Shown here: positions 23,458-32,456 of the stretch, in pieces | How positions within the stretch are numbered: the stretch's first letter is position 1 | Layout of the letters: each line of letters opens with the position of its first letter | Assembly (NCBI GenBank): GCA_965243805.1 | Contig: OZ251577.1 | Coordinates: forward strand, 3,596,001-3,660,000 | DNA: 64,000 nucleotides | DNA from: CATQHQ01 sp965243805 | GTDB taxonomy: Bacteria; Gemmatimonadota; Gemmatimonadetes; Longimicrobiales; Gaopeijiaceae | Reading direction: 5' to 3' | Position numbers and translations under genes: made by a program | The notes under the pieces: model-generated | What the model saw: only the letters and a program-made list of their open reading frames with translations | What the model was told of the DNA's origin: nothing | Databases searched by the model: none

Positions 23458-26151
23458 ATGAGAGCCGCCGACATTCGCCGGAAGTTCCTGGAGTTCTTCC
23501 GAGACCGAGGCCACCAGGTCCGGCCCAGCTCGCCGCTGGTCCCCGAGGACGATCCCACGCTCCTCTTCACCAACGCGGGGATGGTCCAGTTCAAGAGCGT
23601 CTTTCTGGGACGCGAGGAGCTGGGTTGTCGGCGGGCGGTCACGTCGCAGAAGTGCGTGCGCGCCGGGGGGAAGCACAACGACTTGGAGGAGGTGGGCCGG
23701 ACCGCTCGGCATCACACCTTCTTCGAGATGCTGGGGAACTTCTCCTTCGGCGACTACTTCAAGCGGGAAGCGGTGGAGTACGCCTGGGAGTTCCTGACGG
23801 GCGATCTGGGGCTCGACCCGGATCGCCTCTTCGTCACGGTTCACCATACCGACGGAGAGGCCGAGGAGCTCTGGGCGAAGGCGGCGGGGCTGCCTCGGGA
23901 GCGGATCCACCGGCTGGGCGACAAGGACAACTTCTGGCAGATGGCCGACACCGGGCCGTGCGGTCCCTGCTCGGAGGTGCACTACGACCTGCGGCCGCGT
24001 CGCGAGCGGCGGGTGGCGCCCAGCACGGACGAGTTCGAGGCTCGAGGCGAGGCCGGGGAGTTCCTGGAGCTCTGGAACTTGGTCTTCATGCAGTTCGACC
24101 GGGACGCCGCCGGGACGCTGCACCCGCTTCCGGCCCCCAGCATCGACACGGGGGCCGGGCTGGAGCGACTGGCCGCCGTCCTCCAGGGGACCGGCACCAA
24201 CTACCACACCGACCTCTTCCTGCCCCTGCTGGACGGGGTGGCGGAGGTGGTGGGGCGCCCGTACAGCTCCGACGCGCCGGAGGGCGTCTCGTACCGCGTC
24301 CTGGCCGACCACGCGCGGGCGGTGGCGTTCCTGCTGGCCGACGGCGTGTTCCCGTCCAACGAGGGGCGCGGCTACGTCGTGCGGCGGATCCTCCGTCGCG
24401 GCGTCCGCCACGCTTGGCTGCTGGGGATGCGGGAGCCCGCGCTGACCGACGTGGTGGAGGCGGTGATCGACCAGATGGCGGACGCCTACCCGGAGCTGGC
24501 CGCCCGGCGCGAGCATGTGCTGCTCACGGCGCGGGGTGAGGAGGAGCGCTTCCTAGCCACGATCGGGGAGGGCACGGCGCGTCTCGACTCTGTGGCGCCG
24601 CCGGTGCCGAAGGGGACTGCGCCTCGTCCGGTGGTGCCTGGCGCGGAGGTGTTCCGCCTCTACGACACCTTCGGCTTCCCGGCCGACCTGACCCGGATCA
24701 TGGCTGGCGAGAGGGGCTGGGACGTGGACACGGAAGGGTTCGAGGCGGCGCTAGCCCAGCAGCGCGACCGCTCCCGGGCGGACCGAAAGGCGGGAAGCGG
24801 CGGCTCGAAAGCGGCAAGCGGCTCGATGGCGGCGGAGCGAGGCCGGGGCGACTTCGCCTACGAAGAGGTGGTGGAGGGGGCGCGGCAGAGCTTCGTGGGC
24901 TACGACCGGCGGTCGGCTACGAGTCGAGTGCTGGGCGTCCGAGGCAGAGGCGGGAACGGCGTCGTCGAGCTAGCGATGGAGGAAAACCCCTTCTACGTCG
25001 AGGGCGGCGGACAGGTGGCGGACCGCGGACGAGTGCGCGGCGATGGCTGGGAGATTGAGGTGGAGGCTGTGGTGCGGGACCGGGAGCTGGCATGGGTGCG
25101 GGGCCGATCCGGCTCGGGCTTTCCGTCCGGTGGGCAGGGCGTCGCGGGGTCGGAGGCGGTGGCGGAAGTGGAGCCCGACCTGCGCCACGACACGGAGCGC
25201 AACCACACCGCCACCCACCTCCTCCACTCCGCTCTGCGCGAGCTGCTGGGCGGGCATGTGGTGCAGCGCGGTTCCTTGGTGGCGCCGGACCGGCTTCGCT
25301 TCGACTTCGCCCACGTGGCGCCGATGACGCCGGAGGAGGTCGGGGCGGTGGAGGCCCGCGTCAACCAGGGCGTCTGGGCCGACCATCCGGTGCGGACTGG
25401 CGTTCGGAGCTTCCAGGAGGCCGTGCAAGCCGGGGCGACGGCCCTCTTCGGCGAGAAGTACGGCAGCGAGGTGAGGGTGGTGGAGGTGCCGGGCGTGAGC
25501 ATGGAGCTGTGCGGGGGAACCCACGTGCGCCACACCGGCGAGATCGGGCTCTTCAAGGTGGTCTCGGAAACGGGAGTCGCGGCGGGCGTGCGACGGGTGG
25601 AGGCCGTGACGGGGCCGGTTGCCTTCCAGCGCCTGGCCGGGTATCAGGACCGGATCGAGGCGCTGGCCTCCGCGCTCAAGACGCCGCCGGACAATGTGGA
25701 GCGCCGGGTCGAGCAGTTGCGCGCCGAGCGGGCGGAGCTGGAATCGCTGGTGGCGGAGCTTCGGCGGACGGGCGGCGGCGCCGACACGCTGGCCGAGGCC
25801 GGGTTCACGGTGGGGGGGCGCCCAGGGTCGTACCGAGGCGTTCGAATCAAGGTGCAGGGTCCCGGGGACGCCCGGAGCTGGGGCGACGCCTTCCGCCAGT
25901 CGCCGGAAGTGGCGGTGGCGGTGGTGGCGGCGGAGATGCCGGGCGGCAAGCACGCCCTCTTCGCGTTCGCCACCGACAACGCCGTCGCGGCGGGAGTGCG
26001 GGCCGACGCGGTGGTGAGGGCGGCGGCGGAGGCGGCGGGTGGGCGCGGCGGCGGGCGGCCCCACATGGCGCAGGCCGGCGTGGGTCGCCCGGACAAGATC
26101 GCAGATGCGATCCAAGCCGCCGCCGAGTACGTCCAGGGACTGGGCGAATGA
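23458..26151 (+). CDS. alaS: Alanine-tRNA ligase
   Basis: AlaS charges tRNA-Ala and edits Ser and Gly mischarging. At 897 aa it has the catalytic domain (FRDRGHQVRPSSPLVPEDDP, TNAGMVQFKSVFLG, the HHTFFEMLGNFSFGDYF motif 2 region, and GAGLERLAA motif 3), the tRNA-recognition region with YVVRRILRRGVRHA, the editing domain with zinc ligands in RNHTATHLLHSALR and MELCGGTHVRHTGE, and the C-Ala domain ending GGGRPHMAQAGV. Residues around 442-460 are a Gly/Ser/Ala-rich insertion (KAGSGGSKAASGS). It starts at ATG 23458, and its stop overlaps the next ATG. Confidence 0.97.
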   Translation: MRAADIRRKFLEFFRDRGHQVRPSSPLVPEDDPTLLFTNAGMVQFKSVFLGREELGCRRAVTSQKCVRAGGKHNDLEEVGRTARHHTFFEMLGNFSFGDYFKREAVEYAWEFLTGDLGLDPDRLFVTVHHTDGEAEELWAKAAGLPRERIHRLGDKDNFWQMADTGPCGPCSEVHYDLRPRRERRVAPSTDEFEARGEAGEFLELWNLVFMQFDRDAAGTLHPLPAPSIDTGAGLERLAAVLQGTGTNYHTDLFLPLLDGVAEVVGRPYSSDAPEGVSYRVLADHARAVAFLLADGVFPSNEGRGYVVRRILRRGVRHAWLLGMREPALTDVVEAVIDQMADAYPELAARREHVLLTARGEEERFLATIGEGTARLDSVAPPVPKGTAPRPVVPGAEVFRLYDTFGFPADLTRIMAGERGWDVDTEGFEAALAQQRDRSRADRKAGSGGSKAASGSMAAERGRGDFAYEEVVEGARQSFVGYDRRSATSRVLGVRGRGGNGVVELAMEENPFYVEGGGQVADRGRVRGDGWEIEVEAVVRDRELAWVRGRSGSGFPSGGQGVAGSEAVAEVEPDLRHDTERNHTATHLLHSALRELLGGHVVQRGSLVAPDRLRFDFAHVAPMTPEEVGAVEARVNQGVWADHPVRTGVRSFQEAVQAGATALFGEKYGSEVRVVEVPGVSMELCGGTHVRHTGEIGLFKVVSETGVAAGVRRVEAVTGPVAFQRLAGYQDRIEALASALKTPPDNVERRVEQLRAERAELESLVAELRRTGGGADTLAEAGFTVGGRPGSYRGVRIKVQGPGDARSWGDAFRQSPEVAVAVVAAEMPGGKHALFAFATDNAVAAGVRADAVVRAAAEAAGGRGGGRPHMAQAGVGRPDKIADAIQAAAEYVQGLGE

Positions 26152-26576
26152 CCGACGGAGAGGCGCGTTCCATCCGTGCGTGGATCGACGCGCAACGCCC
26201 GCCCGTGCCGCCAGTCTTCCGTCCCCACCTGGAGGCTGCCAGCGAGGTGTCGGCTGATGGCGAGGTGTCGGCTGATGGCGAGGCGTCGGTTGCCAGCGAG
26301 GTGTCGGTTGCCAGCGAGGTGTCGGTTGCCGCGCTCCTGGACGCCGCCGCGTCGGCGATGCGGTCGTGCGCCGAGCGTTCTCCCCGCGACCGTGCGGCAG
26401 CCTTCTTTCTGCTGGCTGCCGACGCCCACGTCACCTACGCCTGCCTACGGGTCCTCCAGGAAGGCGGCGGGGCTCGGGAGCTGCGCCAAGTTGCCCTCCA
26501 AATCGGCGAGATGGAGGTAAAATGGAGGCAAAATGGAGGAGAACTGGGCGAAGACGGAAGCAAGAAATGGCGGTGA
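26148..26576 (+). CDS. Hypothetical protein with heptad-like SEVSVA repeats
   Basis: A 142-aa protein translated from ATG 26148 within the alaS stop (ATGA). The N-terminus (RSIRAWIDAQRPPVPPVFRPHL) and the helix AAASAMRSCAERSPRDRAAAFFLLAADAHVTYA look like a real small protein. I know no family. Between them five 18-base tandem units (26244-26330) encode (S/A)(V/D)xSEVS-type repeats. The 3' end runs into the purine-rich minisatellite at 26508, so the C-terminal 20 residues (MEVKWRQNGG...) are repeat-derived. Confidence 0.6.
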   Translation: MTDGEARSIRAWIDAQRPPVPPVFRPHLEAASEVSADGEVSADGEASVASEVSVASEVSVAALLDAAASAMRSCAERSPRDRAAAFFLLAADAHVTYACLRVLQEGGGARELRQVALQIGEMEVKWRQNGGELGEDGSKKWR

Positions 26577-26651
26577 AACGGAATCTAAATGGGCGAAATG
26601 GAAGCAAAGTGGGGAAAATGGAGGCAAAATGGAGGCAAAATGGAGGCAATG
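26508..26651 (+). repeat. Purine-rich minisatellite of AAAATGGAGGC units
   Basis: Eleven-base units AAAATGGAGGC recur at 26519-26540 and 26615-26648, with degenerate copies (GCGAAATGGAAGC, AAAGTGGGG) between. The stretch is far richer in A than the surrounding sequence. It contains several GGAGG and ATG elements and separates the alaS pair from the PHP phosphatase gene. Confidence 0.85.
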
Positions 26652-26682
26652 CGGAAAATGACGTGTGGAGAAGGAGGGCGAG

Positions 26683-27543
26683 GTGAAGTCCCCTGGGTAC
26701 GGCGACTTCCACAGCCATCTGGTTCCCGGCGTGGACGACGGAGCGCGCACGCTGGACGAATCGCTGGCCGCCATCGGTCGCATGGTCGATGTGGGCGTGC
26801 GGCGGATCGTCACCACACCCCACCTCCGGGCCTCGCGCATCGCCGACGGCGAGATGATGGAGTGGATGGACGGCCAGTGGGGGGCGGTGAAGTCGGCGGT
26901 GGCGGAGCGCTGGCCGGAGCTGGACTTCCGTCGTGGCTTCGAGATCAAGCTGGATGTCCCCACGCCGGACCTGACGGATCGGCGGCTGCGGCTCGGCGGG
27001 ACCTCTTTCGTGCTGGTCGAGTGGCCGATGTTCCAGGTCCCTCCGCGCACGCCCGAAGTGCTGGCTAGGTTGCGGGAAGCGGGCTGCCTCCCAGTCGTCG
27101 CGCATCCAGAGCGCTACCAAGGAATCGATCCGGAACTGGAGGTGGTGAGGGCATGGAAGGAGGCCGGAGCGTGGCTGCAGGGCAACTACGGCTCGCTGGT
27201 GGGGCAGTACGGGGGCGCGGTGGCGGAGCTGGCTTGGCGGATGTTGGCGGAGGGTCTGCTGGATTATCTGTCGTCGGACTTCCATGGGCGCGCTGGCTAT
27301 CGTCTGTACCTTGAGCCCGGCGTTTCGGAGGTGCGGGAGATCGGGGGCGAGGAGCAGGCGGCGTTGCTGGCGGAGGCCAACCCGGATCGGCTCTTCCGAG
27401 GGCTTCCGCCGTTGCCGGTTCCGCCCCTGGAGGCTGCGCGGGCCATGGCGCACGTTGCCCGGCCCATGACGCTCGGCGCCCGACCAGTGGCGCACGTTGC
27501 CCGACCCATGGCGCGTCGGATGAGGAGGTGGTTCCGTGGCTGA
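26683..27543 (+). CDS. CpsB/YwqE-type PHP-domain phosphotyrosine phosphatase
   Basis: Members of this family are metal-dependent tyrosine phosphatases that control capsule/EPS tyrosine kinases. The sequence has DFHSHLVPGVDDGA near residue 8 (first metal site), IVTTPHLRAS, PVVAHPERYQGI and YLSSDFHGRAG, the four PHP metal-binding segments. The start is GTG 26683, with AAGGAGG five bases upstream. The C-terminus carries a 21-base in-frame tandem repeat (AHVARPM twice, 27444-27519), after the conserved domain. No capsule genes are in the window. It overlaps the SDR gene by eight bases. Confidence 0.85.
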   Translation: MKSPGYGDFHSHLVPGVDDGARTLDESLAAIGRMVDVGVRRIVTTPHLRASRIADGEMMEWMDGQWGAVKSAVAERWPELDFRRGFEIKLDVPTPDLTDRRLRLGGTSFVLVEWPMFQVPPRTPEVLARLREAGCLPVVAHPERYQGIDPELEVVRAWKEAGAWLQGNYGSLVGQYGGAVAELAWRMLAEGLLDYLSSDFHGRAGYRLYLEPGVSEVREIGGEEQAALLAEANPDRLFRGLPPLPVPPLEAARAMAHVARPMTLGARPVAHVARPMARRMRRWFRG

Positions 27544-28315
27544 CCGGTGTTTGCTGACCGACTTCGGACTGGCAGGCAAGCGCGCGCTGGTGACTGGCGG
27601 CTCCCGCGGAGTGGGCGCGGCTACCGTGCGGCTCTTGGCGCAGGCCGGCGCGGACGTTGGCTTCTCCTATCACAGCCGGGAGGCGGATGCGAAGCGGGTG
27701 GTGGCGCAGGCGCGGTCGATGGGCGTGCGCAGTTGGGCTGAGCGGGGAGACCTTGCGGAGCCCGAGTCTGCGGCGCGCCTCTTCGAGCGGCTGGACGCGG
27801 AGTTCGGCGGCTTGGACATCTTCGTAGGCAACGCCGGGACGTGGCCGGTTGCCGACGTGCCCCTCGCGGAGATGGGGGACGATCGCTGGCGGCGCACGGT
27901 CGCCGTGAATCTGGATGGGGTGTTCTTCACGACGCGGGAGGCGTTGCGTCGGATGGCGGACGGCGGTCGCGTGGTGCTGGTGAGCTCCACGGCCGGGCAG
28001 CGGGGCGAGGCGTACCATAGCGACTACGCCGCGACCAAGGGCGCCCTGATCGCGCTGGCGAAGGGGCTGTGCGTGGAGGTCGGGGAGCGTGGCATCACCG
28101 TGAACACCGTGGCTCCGGGCTGGGTCGACACCGAGATGTCCCAGGCGCCGCTCTCCGGCGAGGGGCGCGCGGCGATCGACGCTGCGATCCCCCTCGGGCG
28201 AGTGGCTACTGCCGAGGATGTGGCCGGCCCCATCGTGTTCCTCTGTTCGTCGCTGGCGCGCCACATCACGGGCGAGACGCTGAACGTGAACGGGGGCTCG
28301 GTCCTGGCGGGGTGA
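27536..28315 (+). CDS. Short-chain dehydrogenase/reductase (3-oxoacyl-ACP reductase-like)
   Basis: A 259-aa Rossmann-fold SDR with the cofactor motif ALVTGGSRGVGAA, VGNAGTWPV (the NNAG position is GNAG), the catalytic Ser in VLVSSTAGQRGE, YHSDYAATKGAL (YxxxK) and VAPGWVDTEM. These are FabG-like features, but the substrate cannot be chosen from sequence, and no fatty-acid genes are adjacent. The start is GTG 27536, overlapping the PHP gene, and the stop overlaps cca as GTGA. Confidence 0.88.
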   Translation: MADRCLLTDFGLAGKRALVTGGSRGVGAATVRLLAQAGADVGFSYHSREADAKRVVAQARSMGVRSWAERGDLAEPESAARLFERLDAEFGGLDIFVGNAGTWPVADVPLAEMGDDRWRRTVAVNLDGVFFTTREALRRMADGGRVVLVSSTAGQRGEAYHSDYAATKGALIALAKGLCVEVGERGITVNTVAPGWVDTEMSQAPLSGEGRAAIDAAIPLGRVATAEDVAGPIVFLCSSLARHITGETLNVNGGSVLAG

Positions 28316-29658
28316 CGAGCCTGCCGAGTGTACCCGAGGCCGTCCGGGAGCTGGTGGAGCGGCTGGAGCGGGTGGGATACGAGACGTGGACGGTCGGCGG
28401 GGCCGTGCGCGACTCTTTGCGCCATCCGGCGGGCATCCGGGACGACTGGGACTTGGCGACGCAAGCGACGCCCTCCCAGATGCGACGGGTCTTTGCGCGC
28501 ACCGTGCCGCTGGGCCCCGAGCACGGCACGCTGGGCGTCTTCGGGCGGGACAAGGTCATGTACGAGATCACCACCTTCCGCAGGGACGTGGCCACCGACG
28601 GCCGTCGGGCGGTGGTTGCCTTCGCCGACACCGTGGAGGAGGACTTGGCGCGCCGGGACTTCACGGTGAACGCCATGGCGTGGCACCCGATCCGTCGCGA
28701 GCTGCGGGACCCTTTTGGAGGTCAGGACGACCTGCGGGCGGGCGTCTTGCGGGCGGTTGGGTCGCCCTCGGAGCGGTTTCGGGAGGACTACTTGCGCGTC
28801 CTGCGGGGGCTGCGCTTCGCCGGGGCGCTGGGGCTGGAGATCGAGAGCCGCACGTGGGACGGCTTGGTCGAGGCGGTTACGGGGCTGGGGCGACTCTCCC
28901 AGGAACGAGTGCGCGACGAGCTGCTGAAGGCGCTGTGTGGCCCGGAGGCGTCGCGAACTCTGCGTCTTTATCGGCGTGCCGGGGTGCTGCCGGCGGTGCT
29001 GCCCGAGTTGGGGCCGCTGGACGGACACGTGTTCGCGGCGGTGGACGCGACCTGGGCTCGTACGCCGGACCGGGCGGCCCTTCGTCGGATGGGAACGCTG
29101 CTGGTGCTGGCGCTGGAGGCGGCGGGAGAGAGGGGTCGTGCGGCGCAGGCCGTCGCGTTCGGCGTTTTGCAGCGGCTCCGCTTCTCCAACGCGCACCGCG
29201 ACCGACTCGCGGCTGTGGCAGGCGCCGGTTCCGGTCCAAGTGCCGACGTGGTGGCGGGAGCGTCGGCAAGGCGGCGCTGGGTGGCGGAGATCGGACCCGA
29301 GCGGGCGATGGAGGCGTTTCGCGTGTGGATCGCCGTCCGCCGGGCTCGCGGGGGTGGTGTCAGCGGCGCCACGGCCCAGGAGGTGGTCGGCGTGGTCCTT
29401 GGAGCCCGGCGCGACCTGCGGGAAGGCGTTCCCACGTCGCTGGCGGGACTCCAGGTCGGCGGACGCGACTTGGTCGCCCACGGATGGCCTCCGGGACCCG
29501 CCGTCGGGAACGCATTGCGCCGCCTTCTGGAGGCCGTTTGGGAGGACCCCTCCCGCAACGAGCGCGATGTGCTGCTGGAGCTGGCGGGCCGTCCGGAAGG
29601 CCCGGGGGGACGCTTGGAAGGCTCGGGACCCGTAGGCCGCCCAGGAGCACCCTCGTGA
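28312..29658 (+). CDS. cca: CCA tRNA nucleotidyltransferase / poly(A) polymerase family
   Basis: A class II tRNA nucleotidyltransferase that adds or repairs the 3' CCA. The head and neck motifs are present: TVGGAVRDSLR, DDWDLATQATP (catalytic DxD), RRDFTVNAMAW, DPFGGQDDLRAGVLRAVG, and RFREDYLRVLRGLRFAG. The C-terminal body, about 220 residues, includes an HD-like helical region without clear HD residues. The tRNA-Gln gene in this window does not encode CCA, consistent with need for this enzyme. The start is GTG 28312 in the SDR stop. The C-terminal tail is Gly/Pro-rich low-complexity. Confidence 0.9.
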   Translation: MTSLPSVPEAVRELVERLERVGYETWTVGGAVRDSLRHPAGIRDDWDLATQATPSQMRRVFARTVPLGPEHGTLGVFGRDKVMYEITTFRRDVATDGRRAVVAFADTVEEDLARRDFTVNAMAWHPIRRELRDPFGGQDDLRAGVLRAVGSPSERFREDYLRVLRGLRFAGALGLEIESRTWDGLVEAVTGLGRLSQERVRDELLKALCGPEASRTLRLYRRAGVLPAVLPELGPLDGHVFAAVDATWARTPDRAALRRMGTLLVLALEAAGERGRAAQAVAFGVLQRLRFSNAHRDRLAAVAGAGSGPSADVVAGASARRRWVAEIGPERAMEAFRVWIAVRRARGGGVSGATAQEVVGVVLGARRDLREGVPTSLAGLQVGGRDLVAHGWPPGPAVGNALRRLLEAVWEDPSRNERDVLLELAGRPEGPGGRLEGSGPVGRPGAPS

Positions 29659-31106
29659 GCGACGGCCCCGAGCTCTTCCCGGACGCTCCCGCGCCCCGCC
29701 CTGGGGCGTCGGCCCGCCCGCCCGCGTCGCCCCGCCAGCGCACGTCGGCTCTCCCGTCCGAGGGGCACTCCGCCGCCCCGCTCGCCGCCCGGATGCGCCC
29801 CCGCACTCTGGCCGAGTTCCAGGGTCAGCAGAAGGTGGTGGGGCCCGGCGGGCCGGTGCGCGCCATGATCGATCAGGGCCGCGTCTCCAGCTTCATCCTC
29901 TGGGGGCCGCCGGGGTCGGGGAAGACCACCTTGGCGCGCTTGGTCGCCGAGTCGGCGGACGCGGCCTTCGTGCCGTTCAGCGCGGTGACGGAAGGCGTCG
30001 CCCGGGTTCGCCAGATCATCGCCGAGGCACGGACCCGGCGGCAGGCGACGGGCCGCGGCACGATCCTCTTCTGCGACGAGATCCACCGCTTCAACAAGGC
30101 CCAGCAGGACGCCTTCCTGCCGGTCGTGGAGGCTGGCGAGATCGTCCTCGTCGGCGCCACCACGGAGAACCCCAGCTTCGAGATCGTCCGTCCGCTTCTC
30201 TCCCGTGCGCCGGTCGTGGTGCTGGAGGCGCTTTCGCCAGACGACTTGGCAGCGGTGGTGGAAGCGGCCCTCGCCGACGGGGAGCGGGGGGTCGGCGCGG
30301 CCAGAGTGGAGGCGTCGCCCGAAGTCGTCCAGCGCATTGCCCAGGCCGCGGACGGGGACGCCCGGCGCGCGCTGGGGATAGTGGAGCGAACCGTCCAGCT
30401 TCTCGACGCCGACGCTGGCCCGGAGGCGGATGCCGGCTCGGAGGCGGATGCCGGCTCGGAGCAGGGGCGCCGCCGCGTCCTGACCCTGTCCACCGTGGAG
30501 ACCGCGATCCAGCACCGCTTCGCGGCCTACGACAAGGCCGGGGACCAGCACTACGACCACATCTCCGCCCTTCACAAATCCGTGCGTGGGGGCGACCCCG
30601 ACGCCGCGCTCTACTGGCTCGCTAGGATGATCGACGCCGGCGAGGACCCCATGTACATCGCCCGACGACTGGTGCGCATGGCGACGGAGGATGTGGGACT
30701 GGCCAGCCCCGACGCCCTGGCGGTGACGATTGCGGCTCGGGAAGCCTATCGCTTCCTGGGCTCGTCGGAGGGGGACTTGGCGCTGGCGCAGGCTGCCGTC
30801 TACTTGGCTTCGAGTCCCAAGTCGAACCGTCTCTACGAGGGCTGGAAGGCGGCCCTGGCCAAGGCTCGCGAAACGCCGGCGGCGCCAGTCCCGCATCACC
30901 TGCGAAATGCCCCCACGCGCCTTATGAAGGAGTTGGGGCACGGCGAAGGCTACCTGTACGATCCCGATCAGCCCGGCGGCGTGTCCCGTCAGTGCTACCT
31001 GCCTCGCGCCCTGGCCTCCGAGCGCTTCTACCGTCCCGGAGACGCGGGCTGGGAGGCGGAAGCGAAAGCGCGCTTGGCCGCTTGGCGAATGCGGAGGGAC
31101 TCCTGA
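29655..31106 (+). CDS. rarA: Replication-associated recombination ATPase RarA/MgsA
   Basis: A clamp-loader-like AAA+ ATPase acting at stalled forks. It has RPRTLAEFQGQQKVVG, Walker A WGPPGSGKTTLA, VRQIIAEARTRR, Walker B ILFCDEIHRFNKAQQDAFLP, sensor GATTENPSFE, and the C-terminal HISALHKSVRGGDPDAALYW, characteristic of RarA/WRNIP1. It has 483 aa with a Pro-rich N-terminal extension. Residues 257-268 are two perfect 18-base units (EADAGS EADAGS) at 30423-30458 in the lid region. The start GTG 29655 overlaps cca. Confidence 0.95.
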   Translation: MSDGPELFPDAPAPRPGASARPPASPRQRTSALPSEGHSAAPLAARMRPRTLAEFQGQQKVVGPGGPVRAMIDQGRVSSFILWGPPGSGKTTLARLVAESADAAFVPFSAVTEGVARVRQIIAEARTRRQATGRGTILFCDEIHRFNKAQQDAFLPVVEAGEIVLVGATTENPSFEIVRPLLSRAPVVVLEALSPDDLAAVVEAALADGERGVGAARVEASPEVVQRIAQAADGDARRALGIVERTVQLLDADAGPEADAGSEADAGSEQGRRRVLTLSTVETAIQHRFAAYDKAGDQHYDHISALHKSVRGGDPDAALYWLARMIDAGEDPMYIARRLVRMATEDVGLASPDALAVTIAAREAYRFLGSSEGDLALAQAAVYLASSPKSNRLYEGWKAALAKARETPAAPVPHHLRNAPTRLMKELGHGEGYLYDPDQPGGVSRQCYLPRALASERFYRPGDAGWEAEAKARLAAWRMRRDS

Positions 31107-32404
31107 ACGAACAAGCCACTGTCGAACGAACCGCCGGCGAGCGAGCCGTCCTGGTGGGCGCTCCTGGTCAGTCGTACCCGCCCGCAGAGGCCGCCGAGCA
31201 CCTGGCCGAGCTGGGGCGCCTGACCGACACAGCGGGAGGGGTCGTGGTGGGGACCGTCGTGCAGCGCGTCCGGTCGCCCCAGCCTCGGTACTACGTGGGG
31301 ACGGGGAAGGCGAAGGAGTTGGGGGAGCAGGTGCGCGCGCTGGATGCCGACTTGGTGGTCTTCGACGACGAGCTCACGCCGGCCCAGGGCAAGAACCTGG
31401 AAGACTTGCTGAAGGTGCGCGTCGTGGACCGAACCGAGCTCATCCTGGCGATCTTCGCCAACCGCGCCCGCACCTACGAAGCGCGGCTGCAGGTCGAGCT
31501 GGCGCAACTCCAGTACCTGCTGCCCCGGCTGATGCGCATGTGGAGCCATCTGTCCCGCATCCGGGGCGGGATCGGCCTGCGCGGACCGGGCGAGACGCAG
31601 CTGGAGACCGACCGTCGGCTCGTGGGGACGCGCATTGCCGACCTTCGCCGCAAGCTCGGCGCTGTGGCCCAAGCCAGGGCCGTCCAGCGGAAGAGCAGGG
31701 AAGGGCGCTTTCGGGCGGCGCTGGTCGGCTACACCAACGCGGGCAAGTCGTCGCTTCTGCAGGCACTGTCGGGGAGTCGGCAGTTCGTGGAGGATCGACT
31801 CTTCGCCACCTTGGACTCCTCCACCCGCGCAGTCCCGTTGGGGGACGGGCACGAGGTGCTGGTCACGGACACGGTCGGCTTCATCCGCAAGCTGCCTCAC
31901 CACTTGGTGGCGTCGTTCCGCTCGACGCTGGAAGAGGCTCGGGAGGCTGATGTGCTCCTGCACGTGATCGACTCGTCGCATCGGCAGTGGCGGGAGCAGC
32001 AGGATGTGGTCCGGTCGGTGCTCAAGGAGCTGGACCTGCTGTCGCGCCCCCGCGTTCTGGTCTTCAACAAGACGGACTTGCTGAACGGCGAGCAGCTGCT
32101 GGCCCTCAAGCGGCAGGCGGAGTCGGCAGGCGGCGAGGGGGATGCGGTCTTCGTGTCGGCCCGGGTTCCCGCGACGCTGATTCCCCTTCGCGACGGCCTG
32201 GCCAGCCGGATGCAAAGGCGGATGCGTCGGGTTCGCGTCGAGGTTCCCGTCTCGGACGGCGGGACGCTGGCGGCGCTTCACCGGGAGGGCGTGGTCCTCT
32301 CCCAGGAGCAGAATGGGGGGACTTTGAGCGTGGTGGTGCGGGTGCCCGCGGCCCTCGCTGGACGGCTCGACCGCGCCGACGGCGTGCGCGTGACCGGGGC
32401 GTAG
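31103..32404 (+). CDS. hflX: Ribosome-associated GTPase HflX
   Basis: HflX splits stalled or hibernating 70S ribosomes. The N-terminal domain has ERAVLVGAP, YYVGTGKAKEL, VVFDDELTPAQGKNLED, and a helical segment with GIGLRGPGETQLETDRR. The G domain has ALVGYTNAGKSSLL (G1), DTVGFIRKLPHHLVASFRST (G3) and VFNKTD (G4). The conserved N-terminal strand ERAVLVG would be lost from the next standard start (GTG 31154). The frame opens at CTG 31103, which overlaps the rarA stop (CTGA) and has GGAGG five bases upstream, so I propose a CTG start. Confidence 0.93.
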   Translation: MNEQATVERTAGERAVLVGAPGQSYPPAEAAEHLAELGRLTDTAGGVVVGTVVQRVRSPQPRYYVGTGKAKELGEQVRALDADLVVFDDELTPAQGKNLEDLLKVRVVDRTELILAIFANRARTYEARLQVELAQLQYLLPRLMRMWSHLSRIRGGIGLRGPGETQLETDRRLVGTRIADLRRKLGAVAQARAVQRKSREGRFRAALVGYTNAGKSSLLQALSGSRQFVEDRLFATLDSSTRAVPLGDGHEVLVTDTVGFIRKLPHHLVASFRSTLEEAREADVLLHVIDSSHRQWREQQDVVRSVLKELDLLSRPRVLVFNKTDLLNGEQLLALKRQAESAGGEGDAVFVSARVPATLIPLRDGLASRMQRRMRRVRVEVPVSDGGTLAALHREGVVLSQEQNGGTLSVVVRVPAALAGRLDRADGVRVTGA

Positions 32405-32420
32405 TCCGTTCCGTTATCTT
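32390..32420 (+). promoter_or_regulatory. Possible pdxJ promoter
   Basis: GTGACC, 19 bases, then TATCTT at 32415-32420, spanning the end of hflX and 36 bases before the pdxJ start. The -10-like element matches those upstream of ccmC and recA; spacing is long and the -35 weak. Confidence 0.25.
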
Positions 32421-32456
32421 GGTCGAACCGACAGCCCAGGAAGGTGCGTTTCGCAC

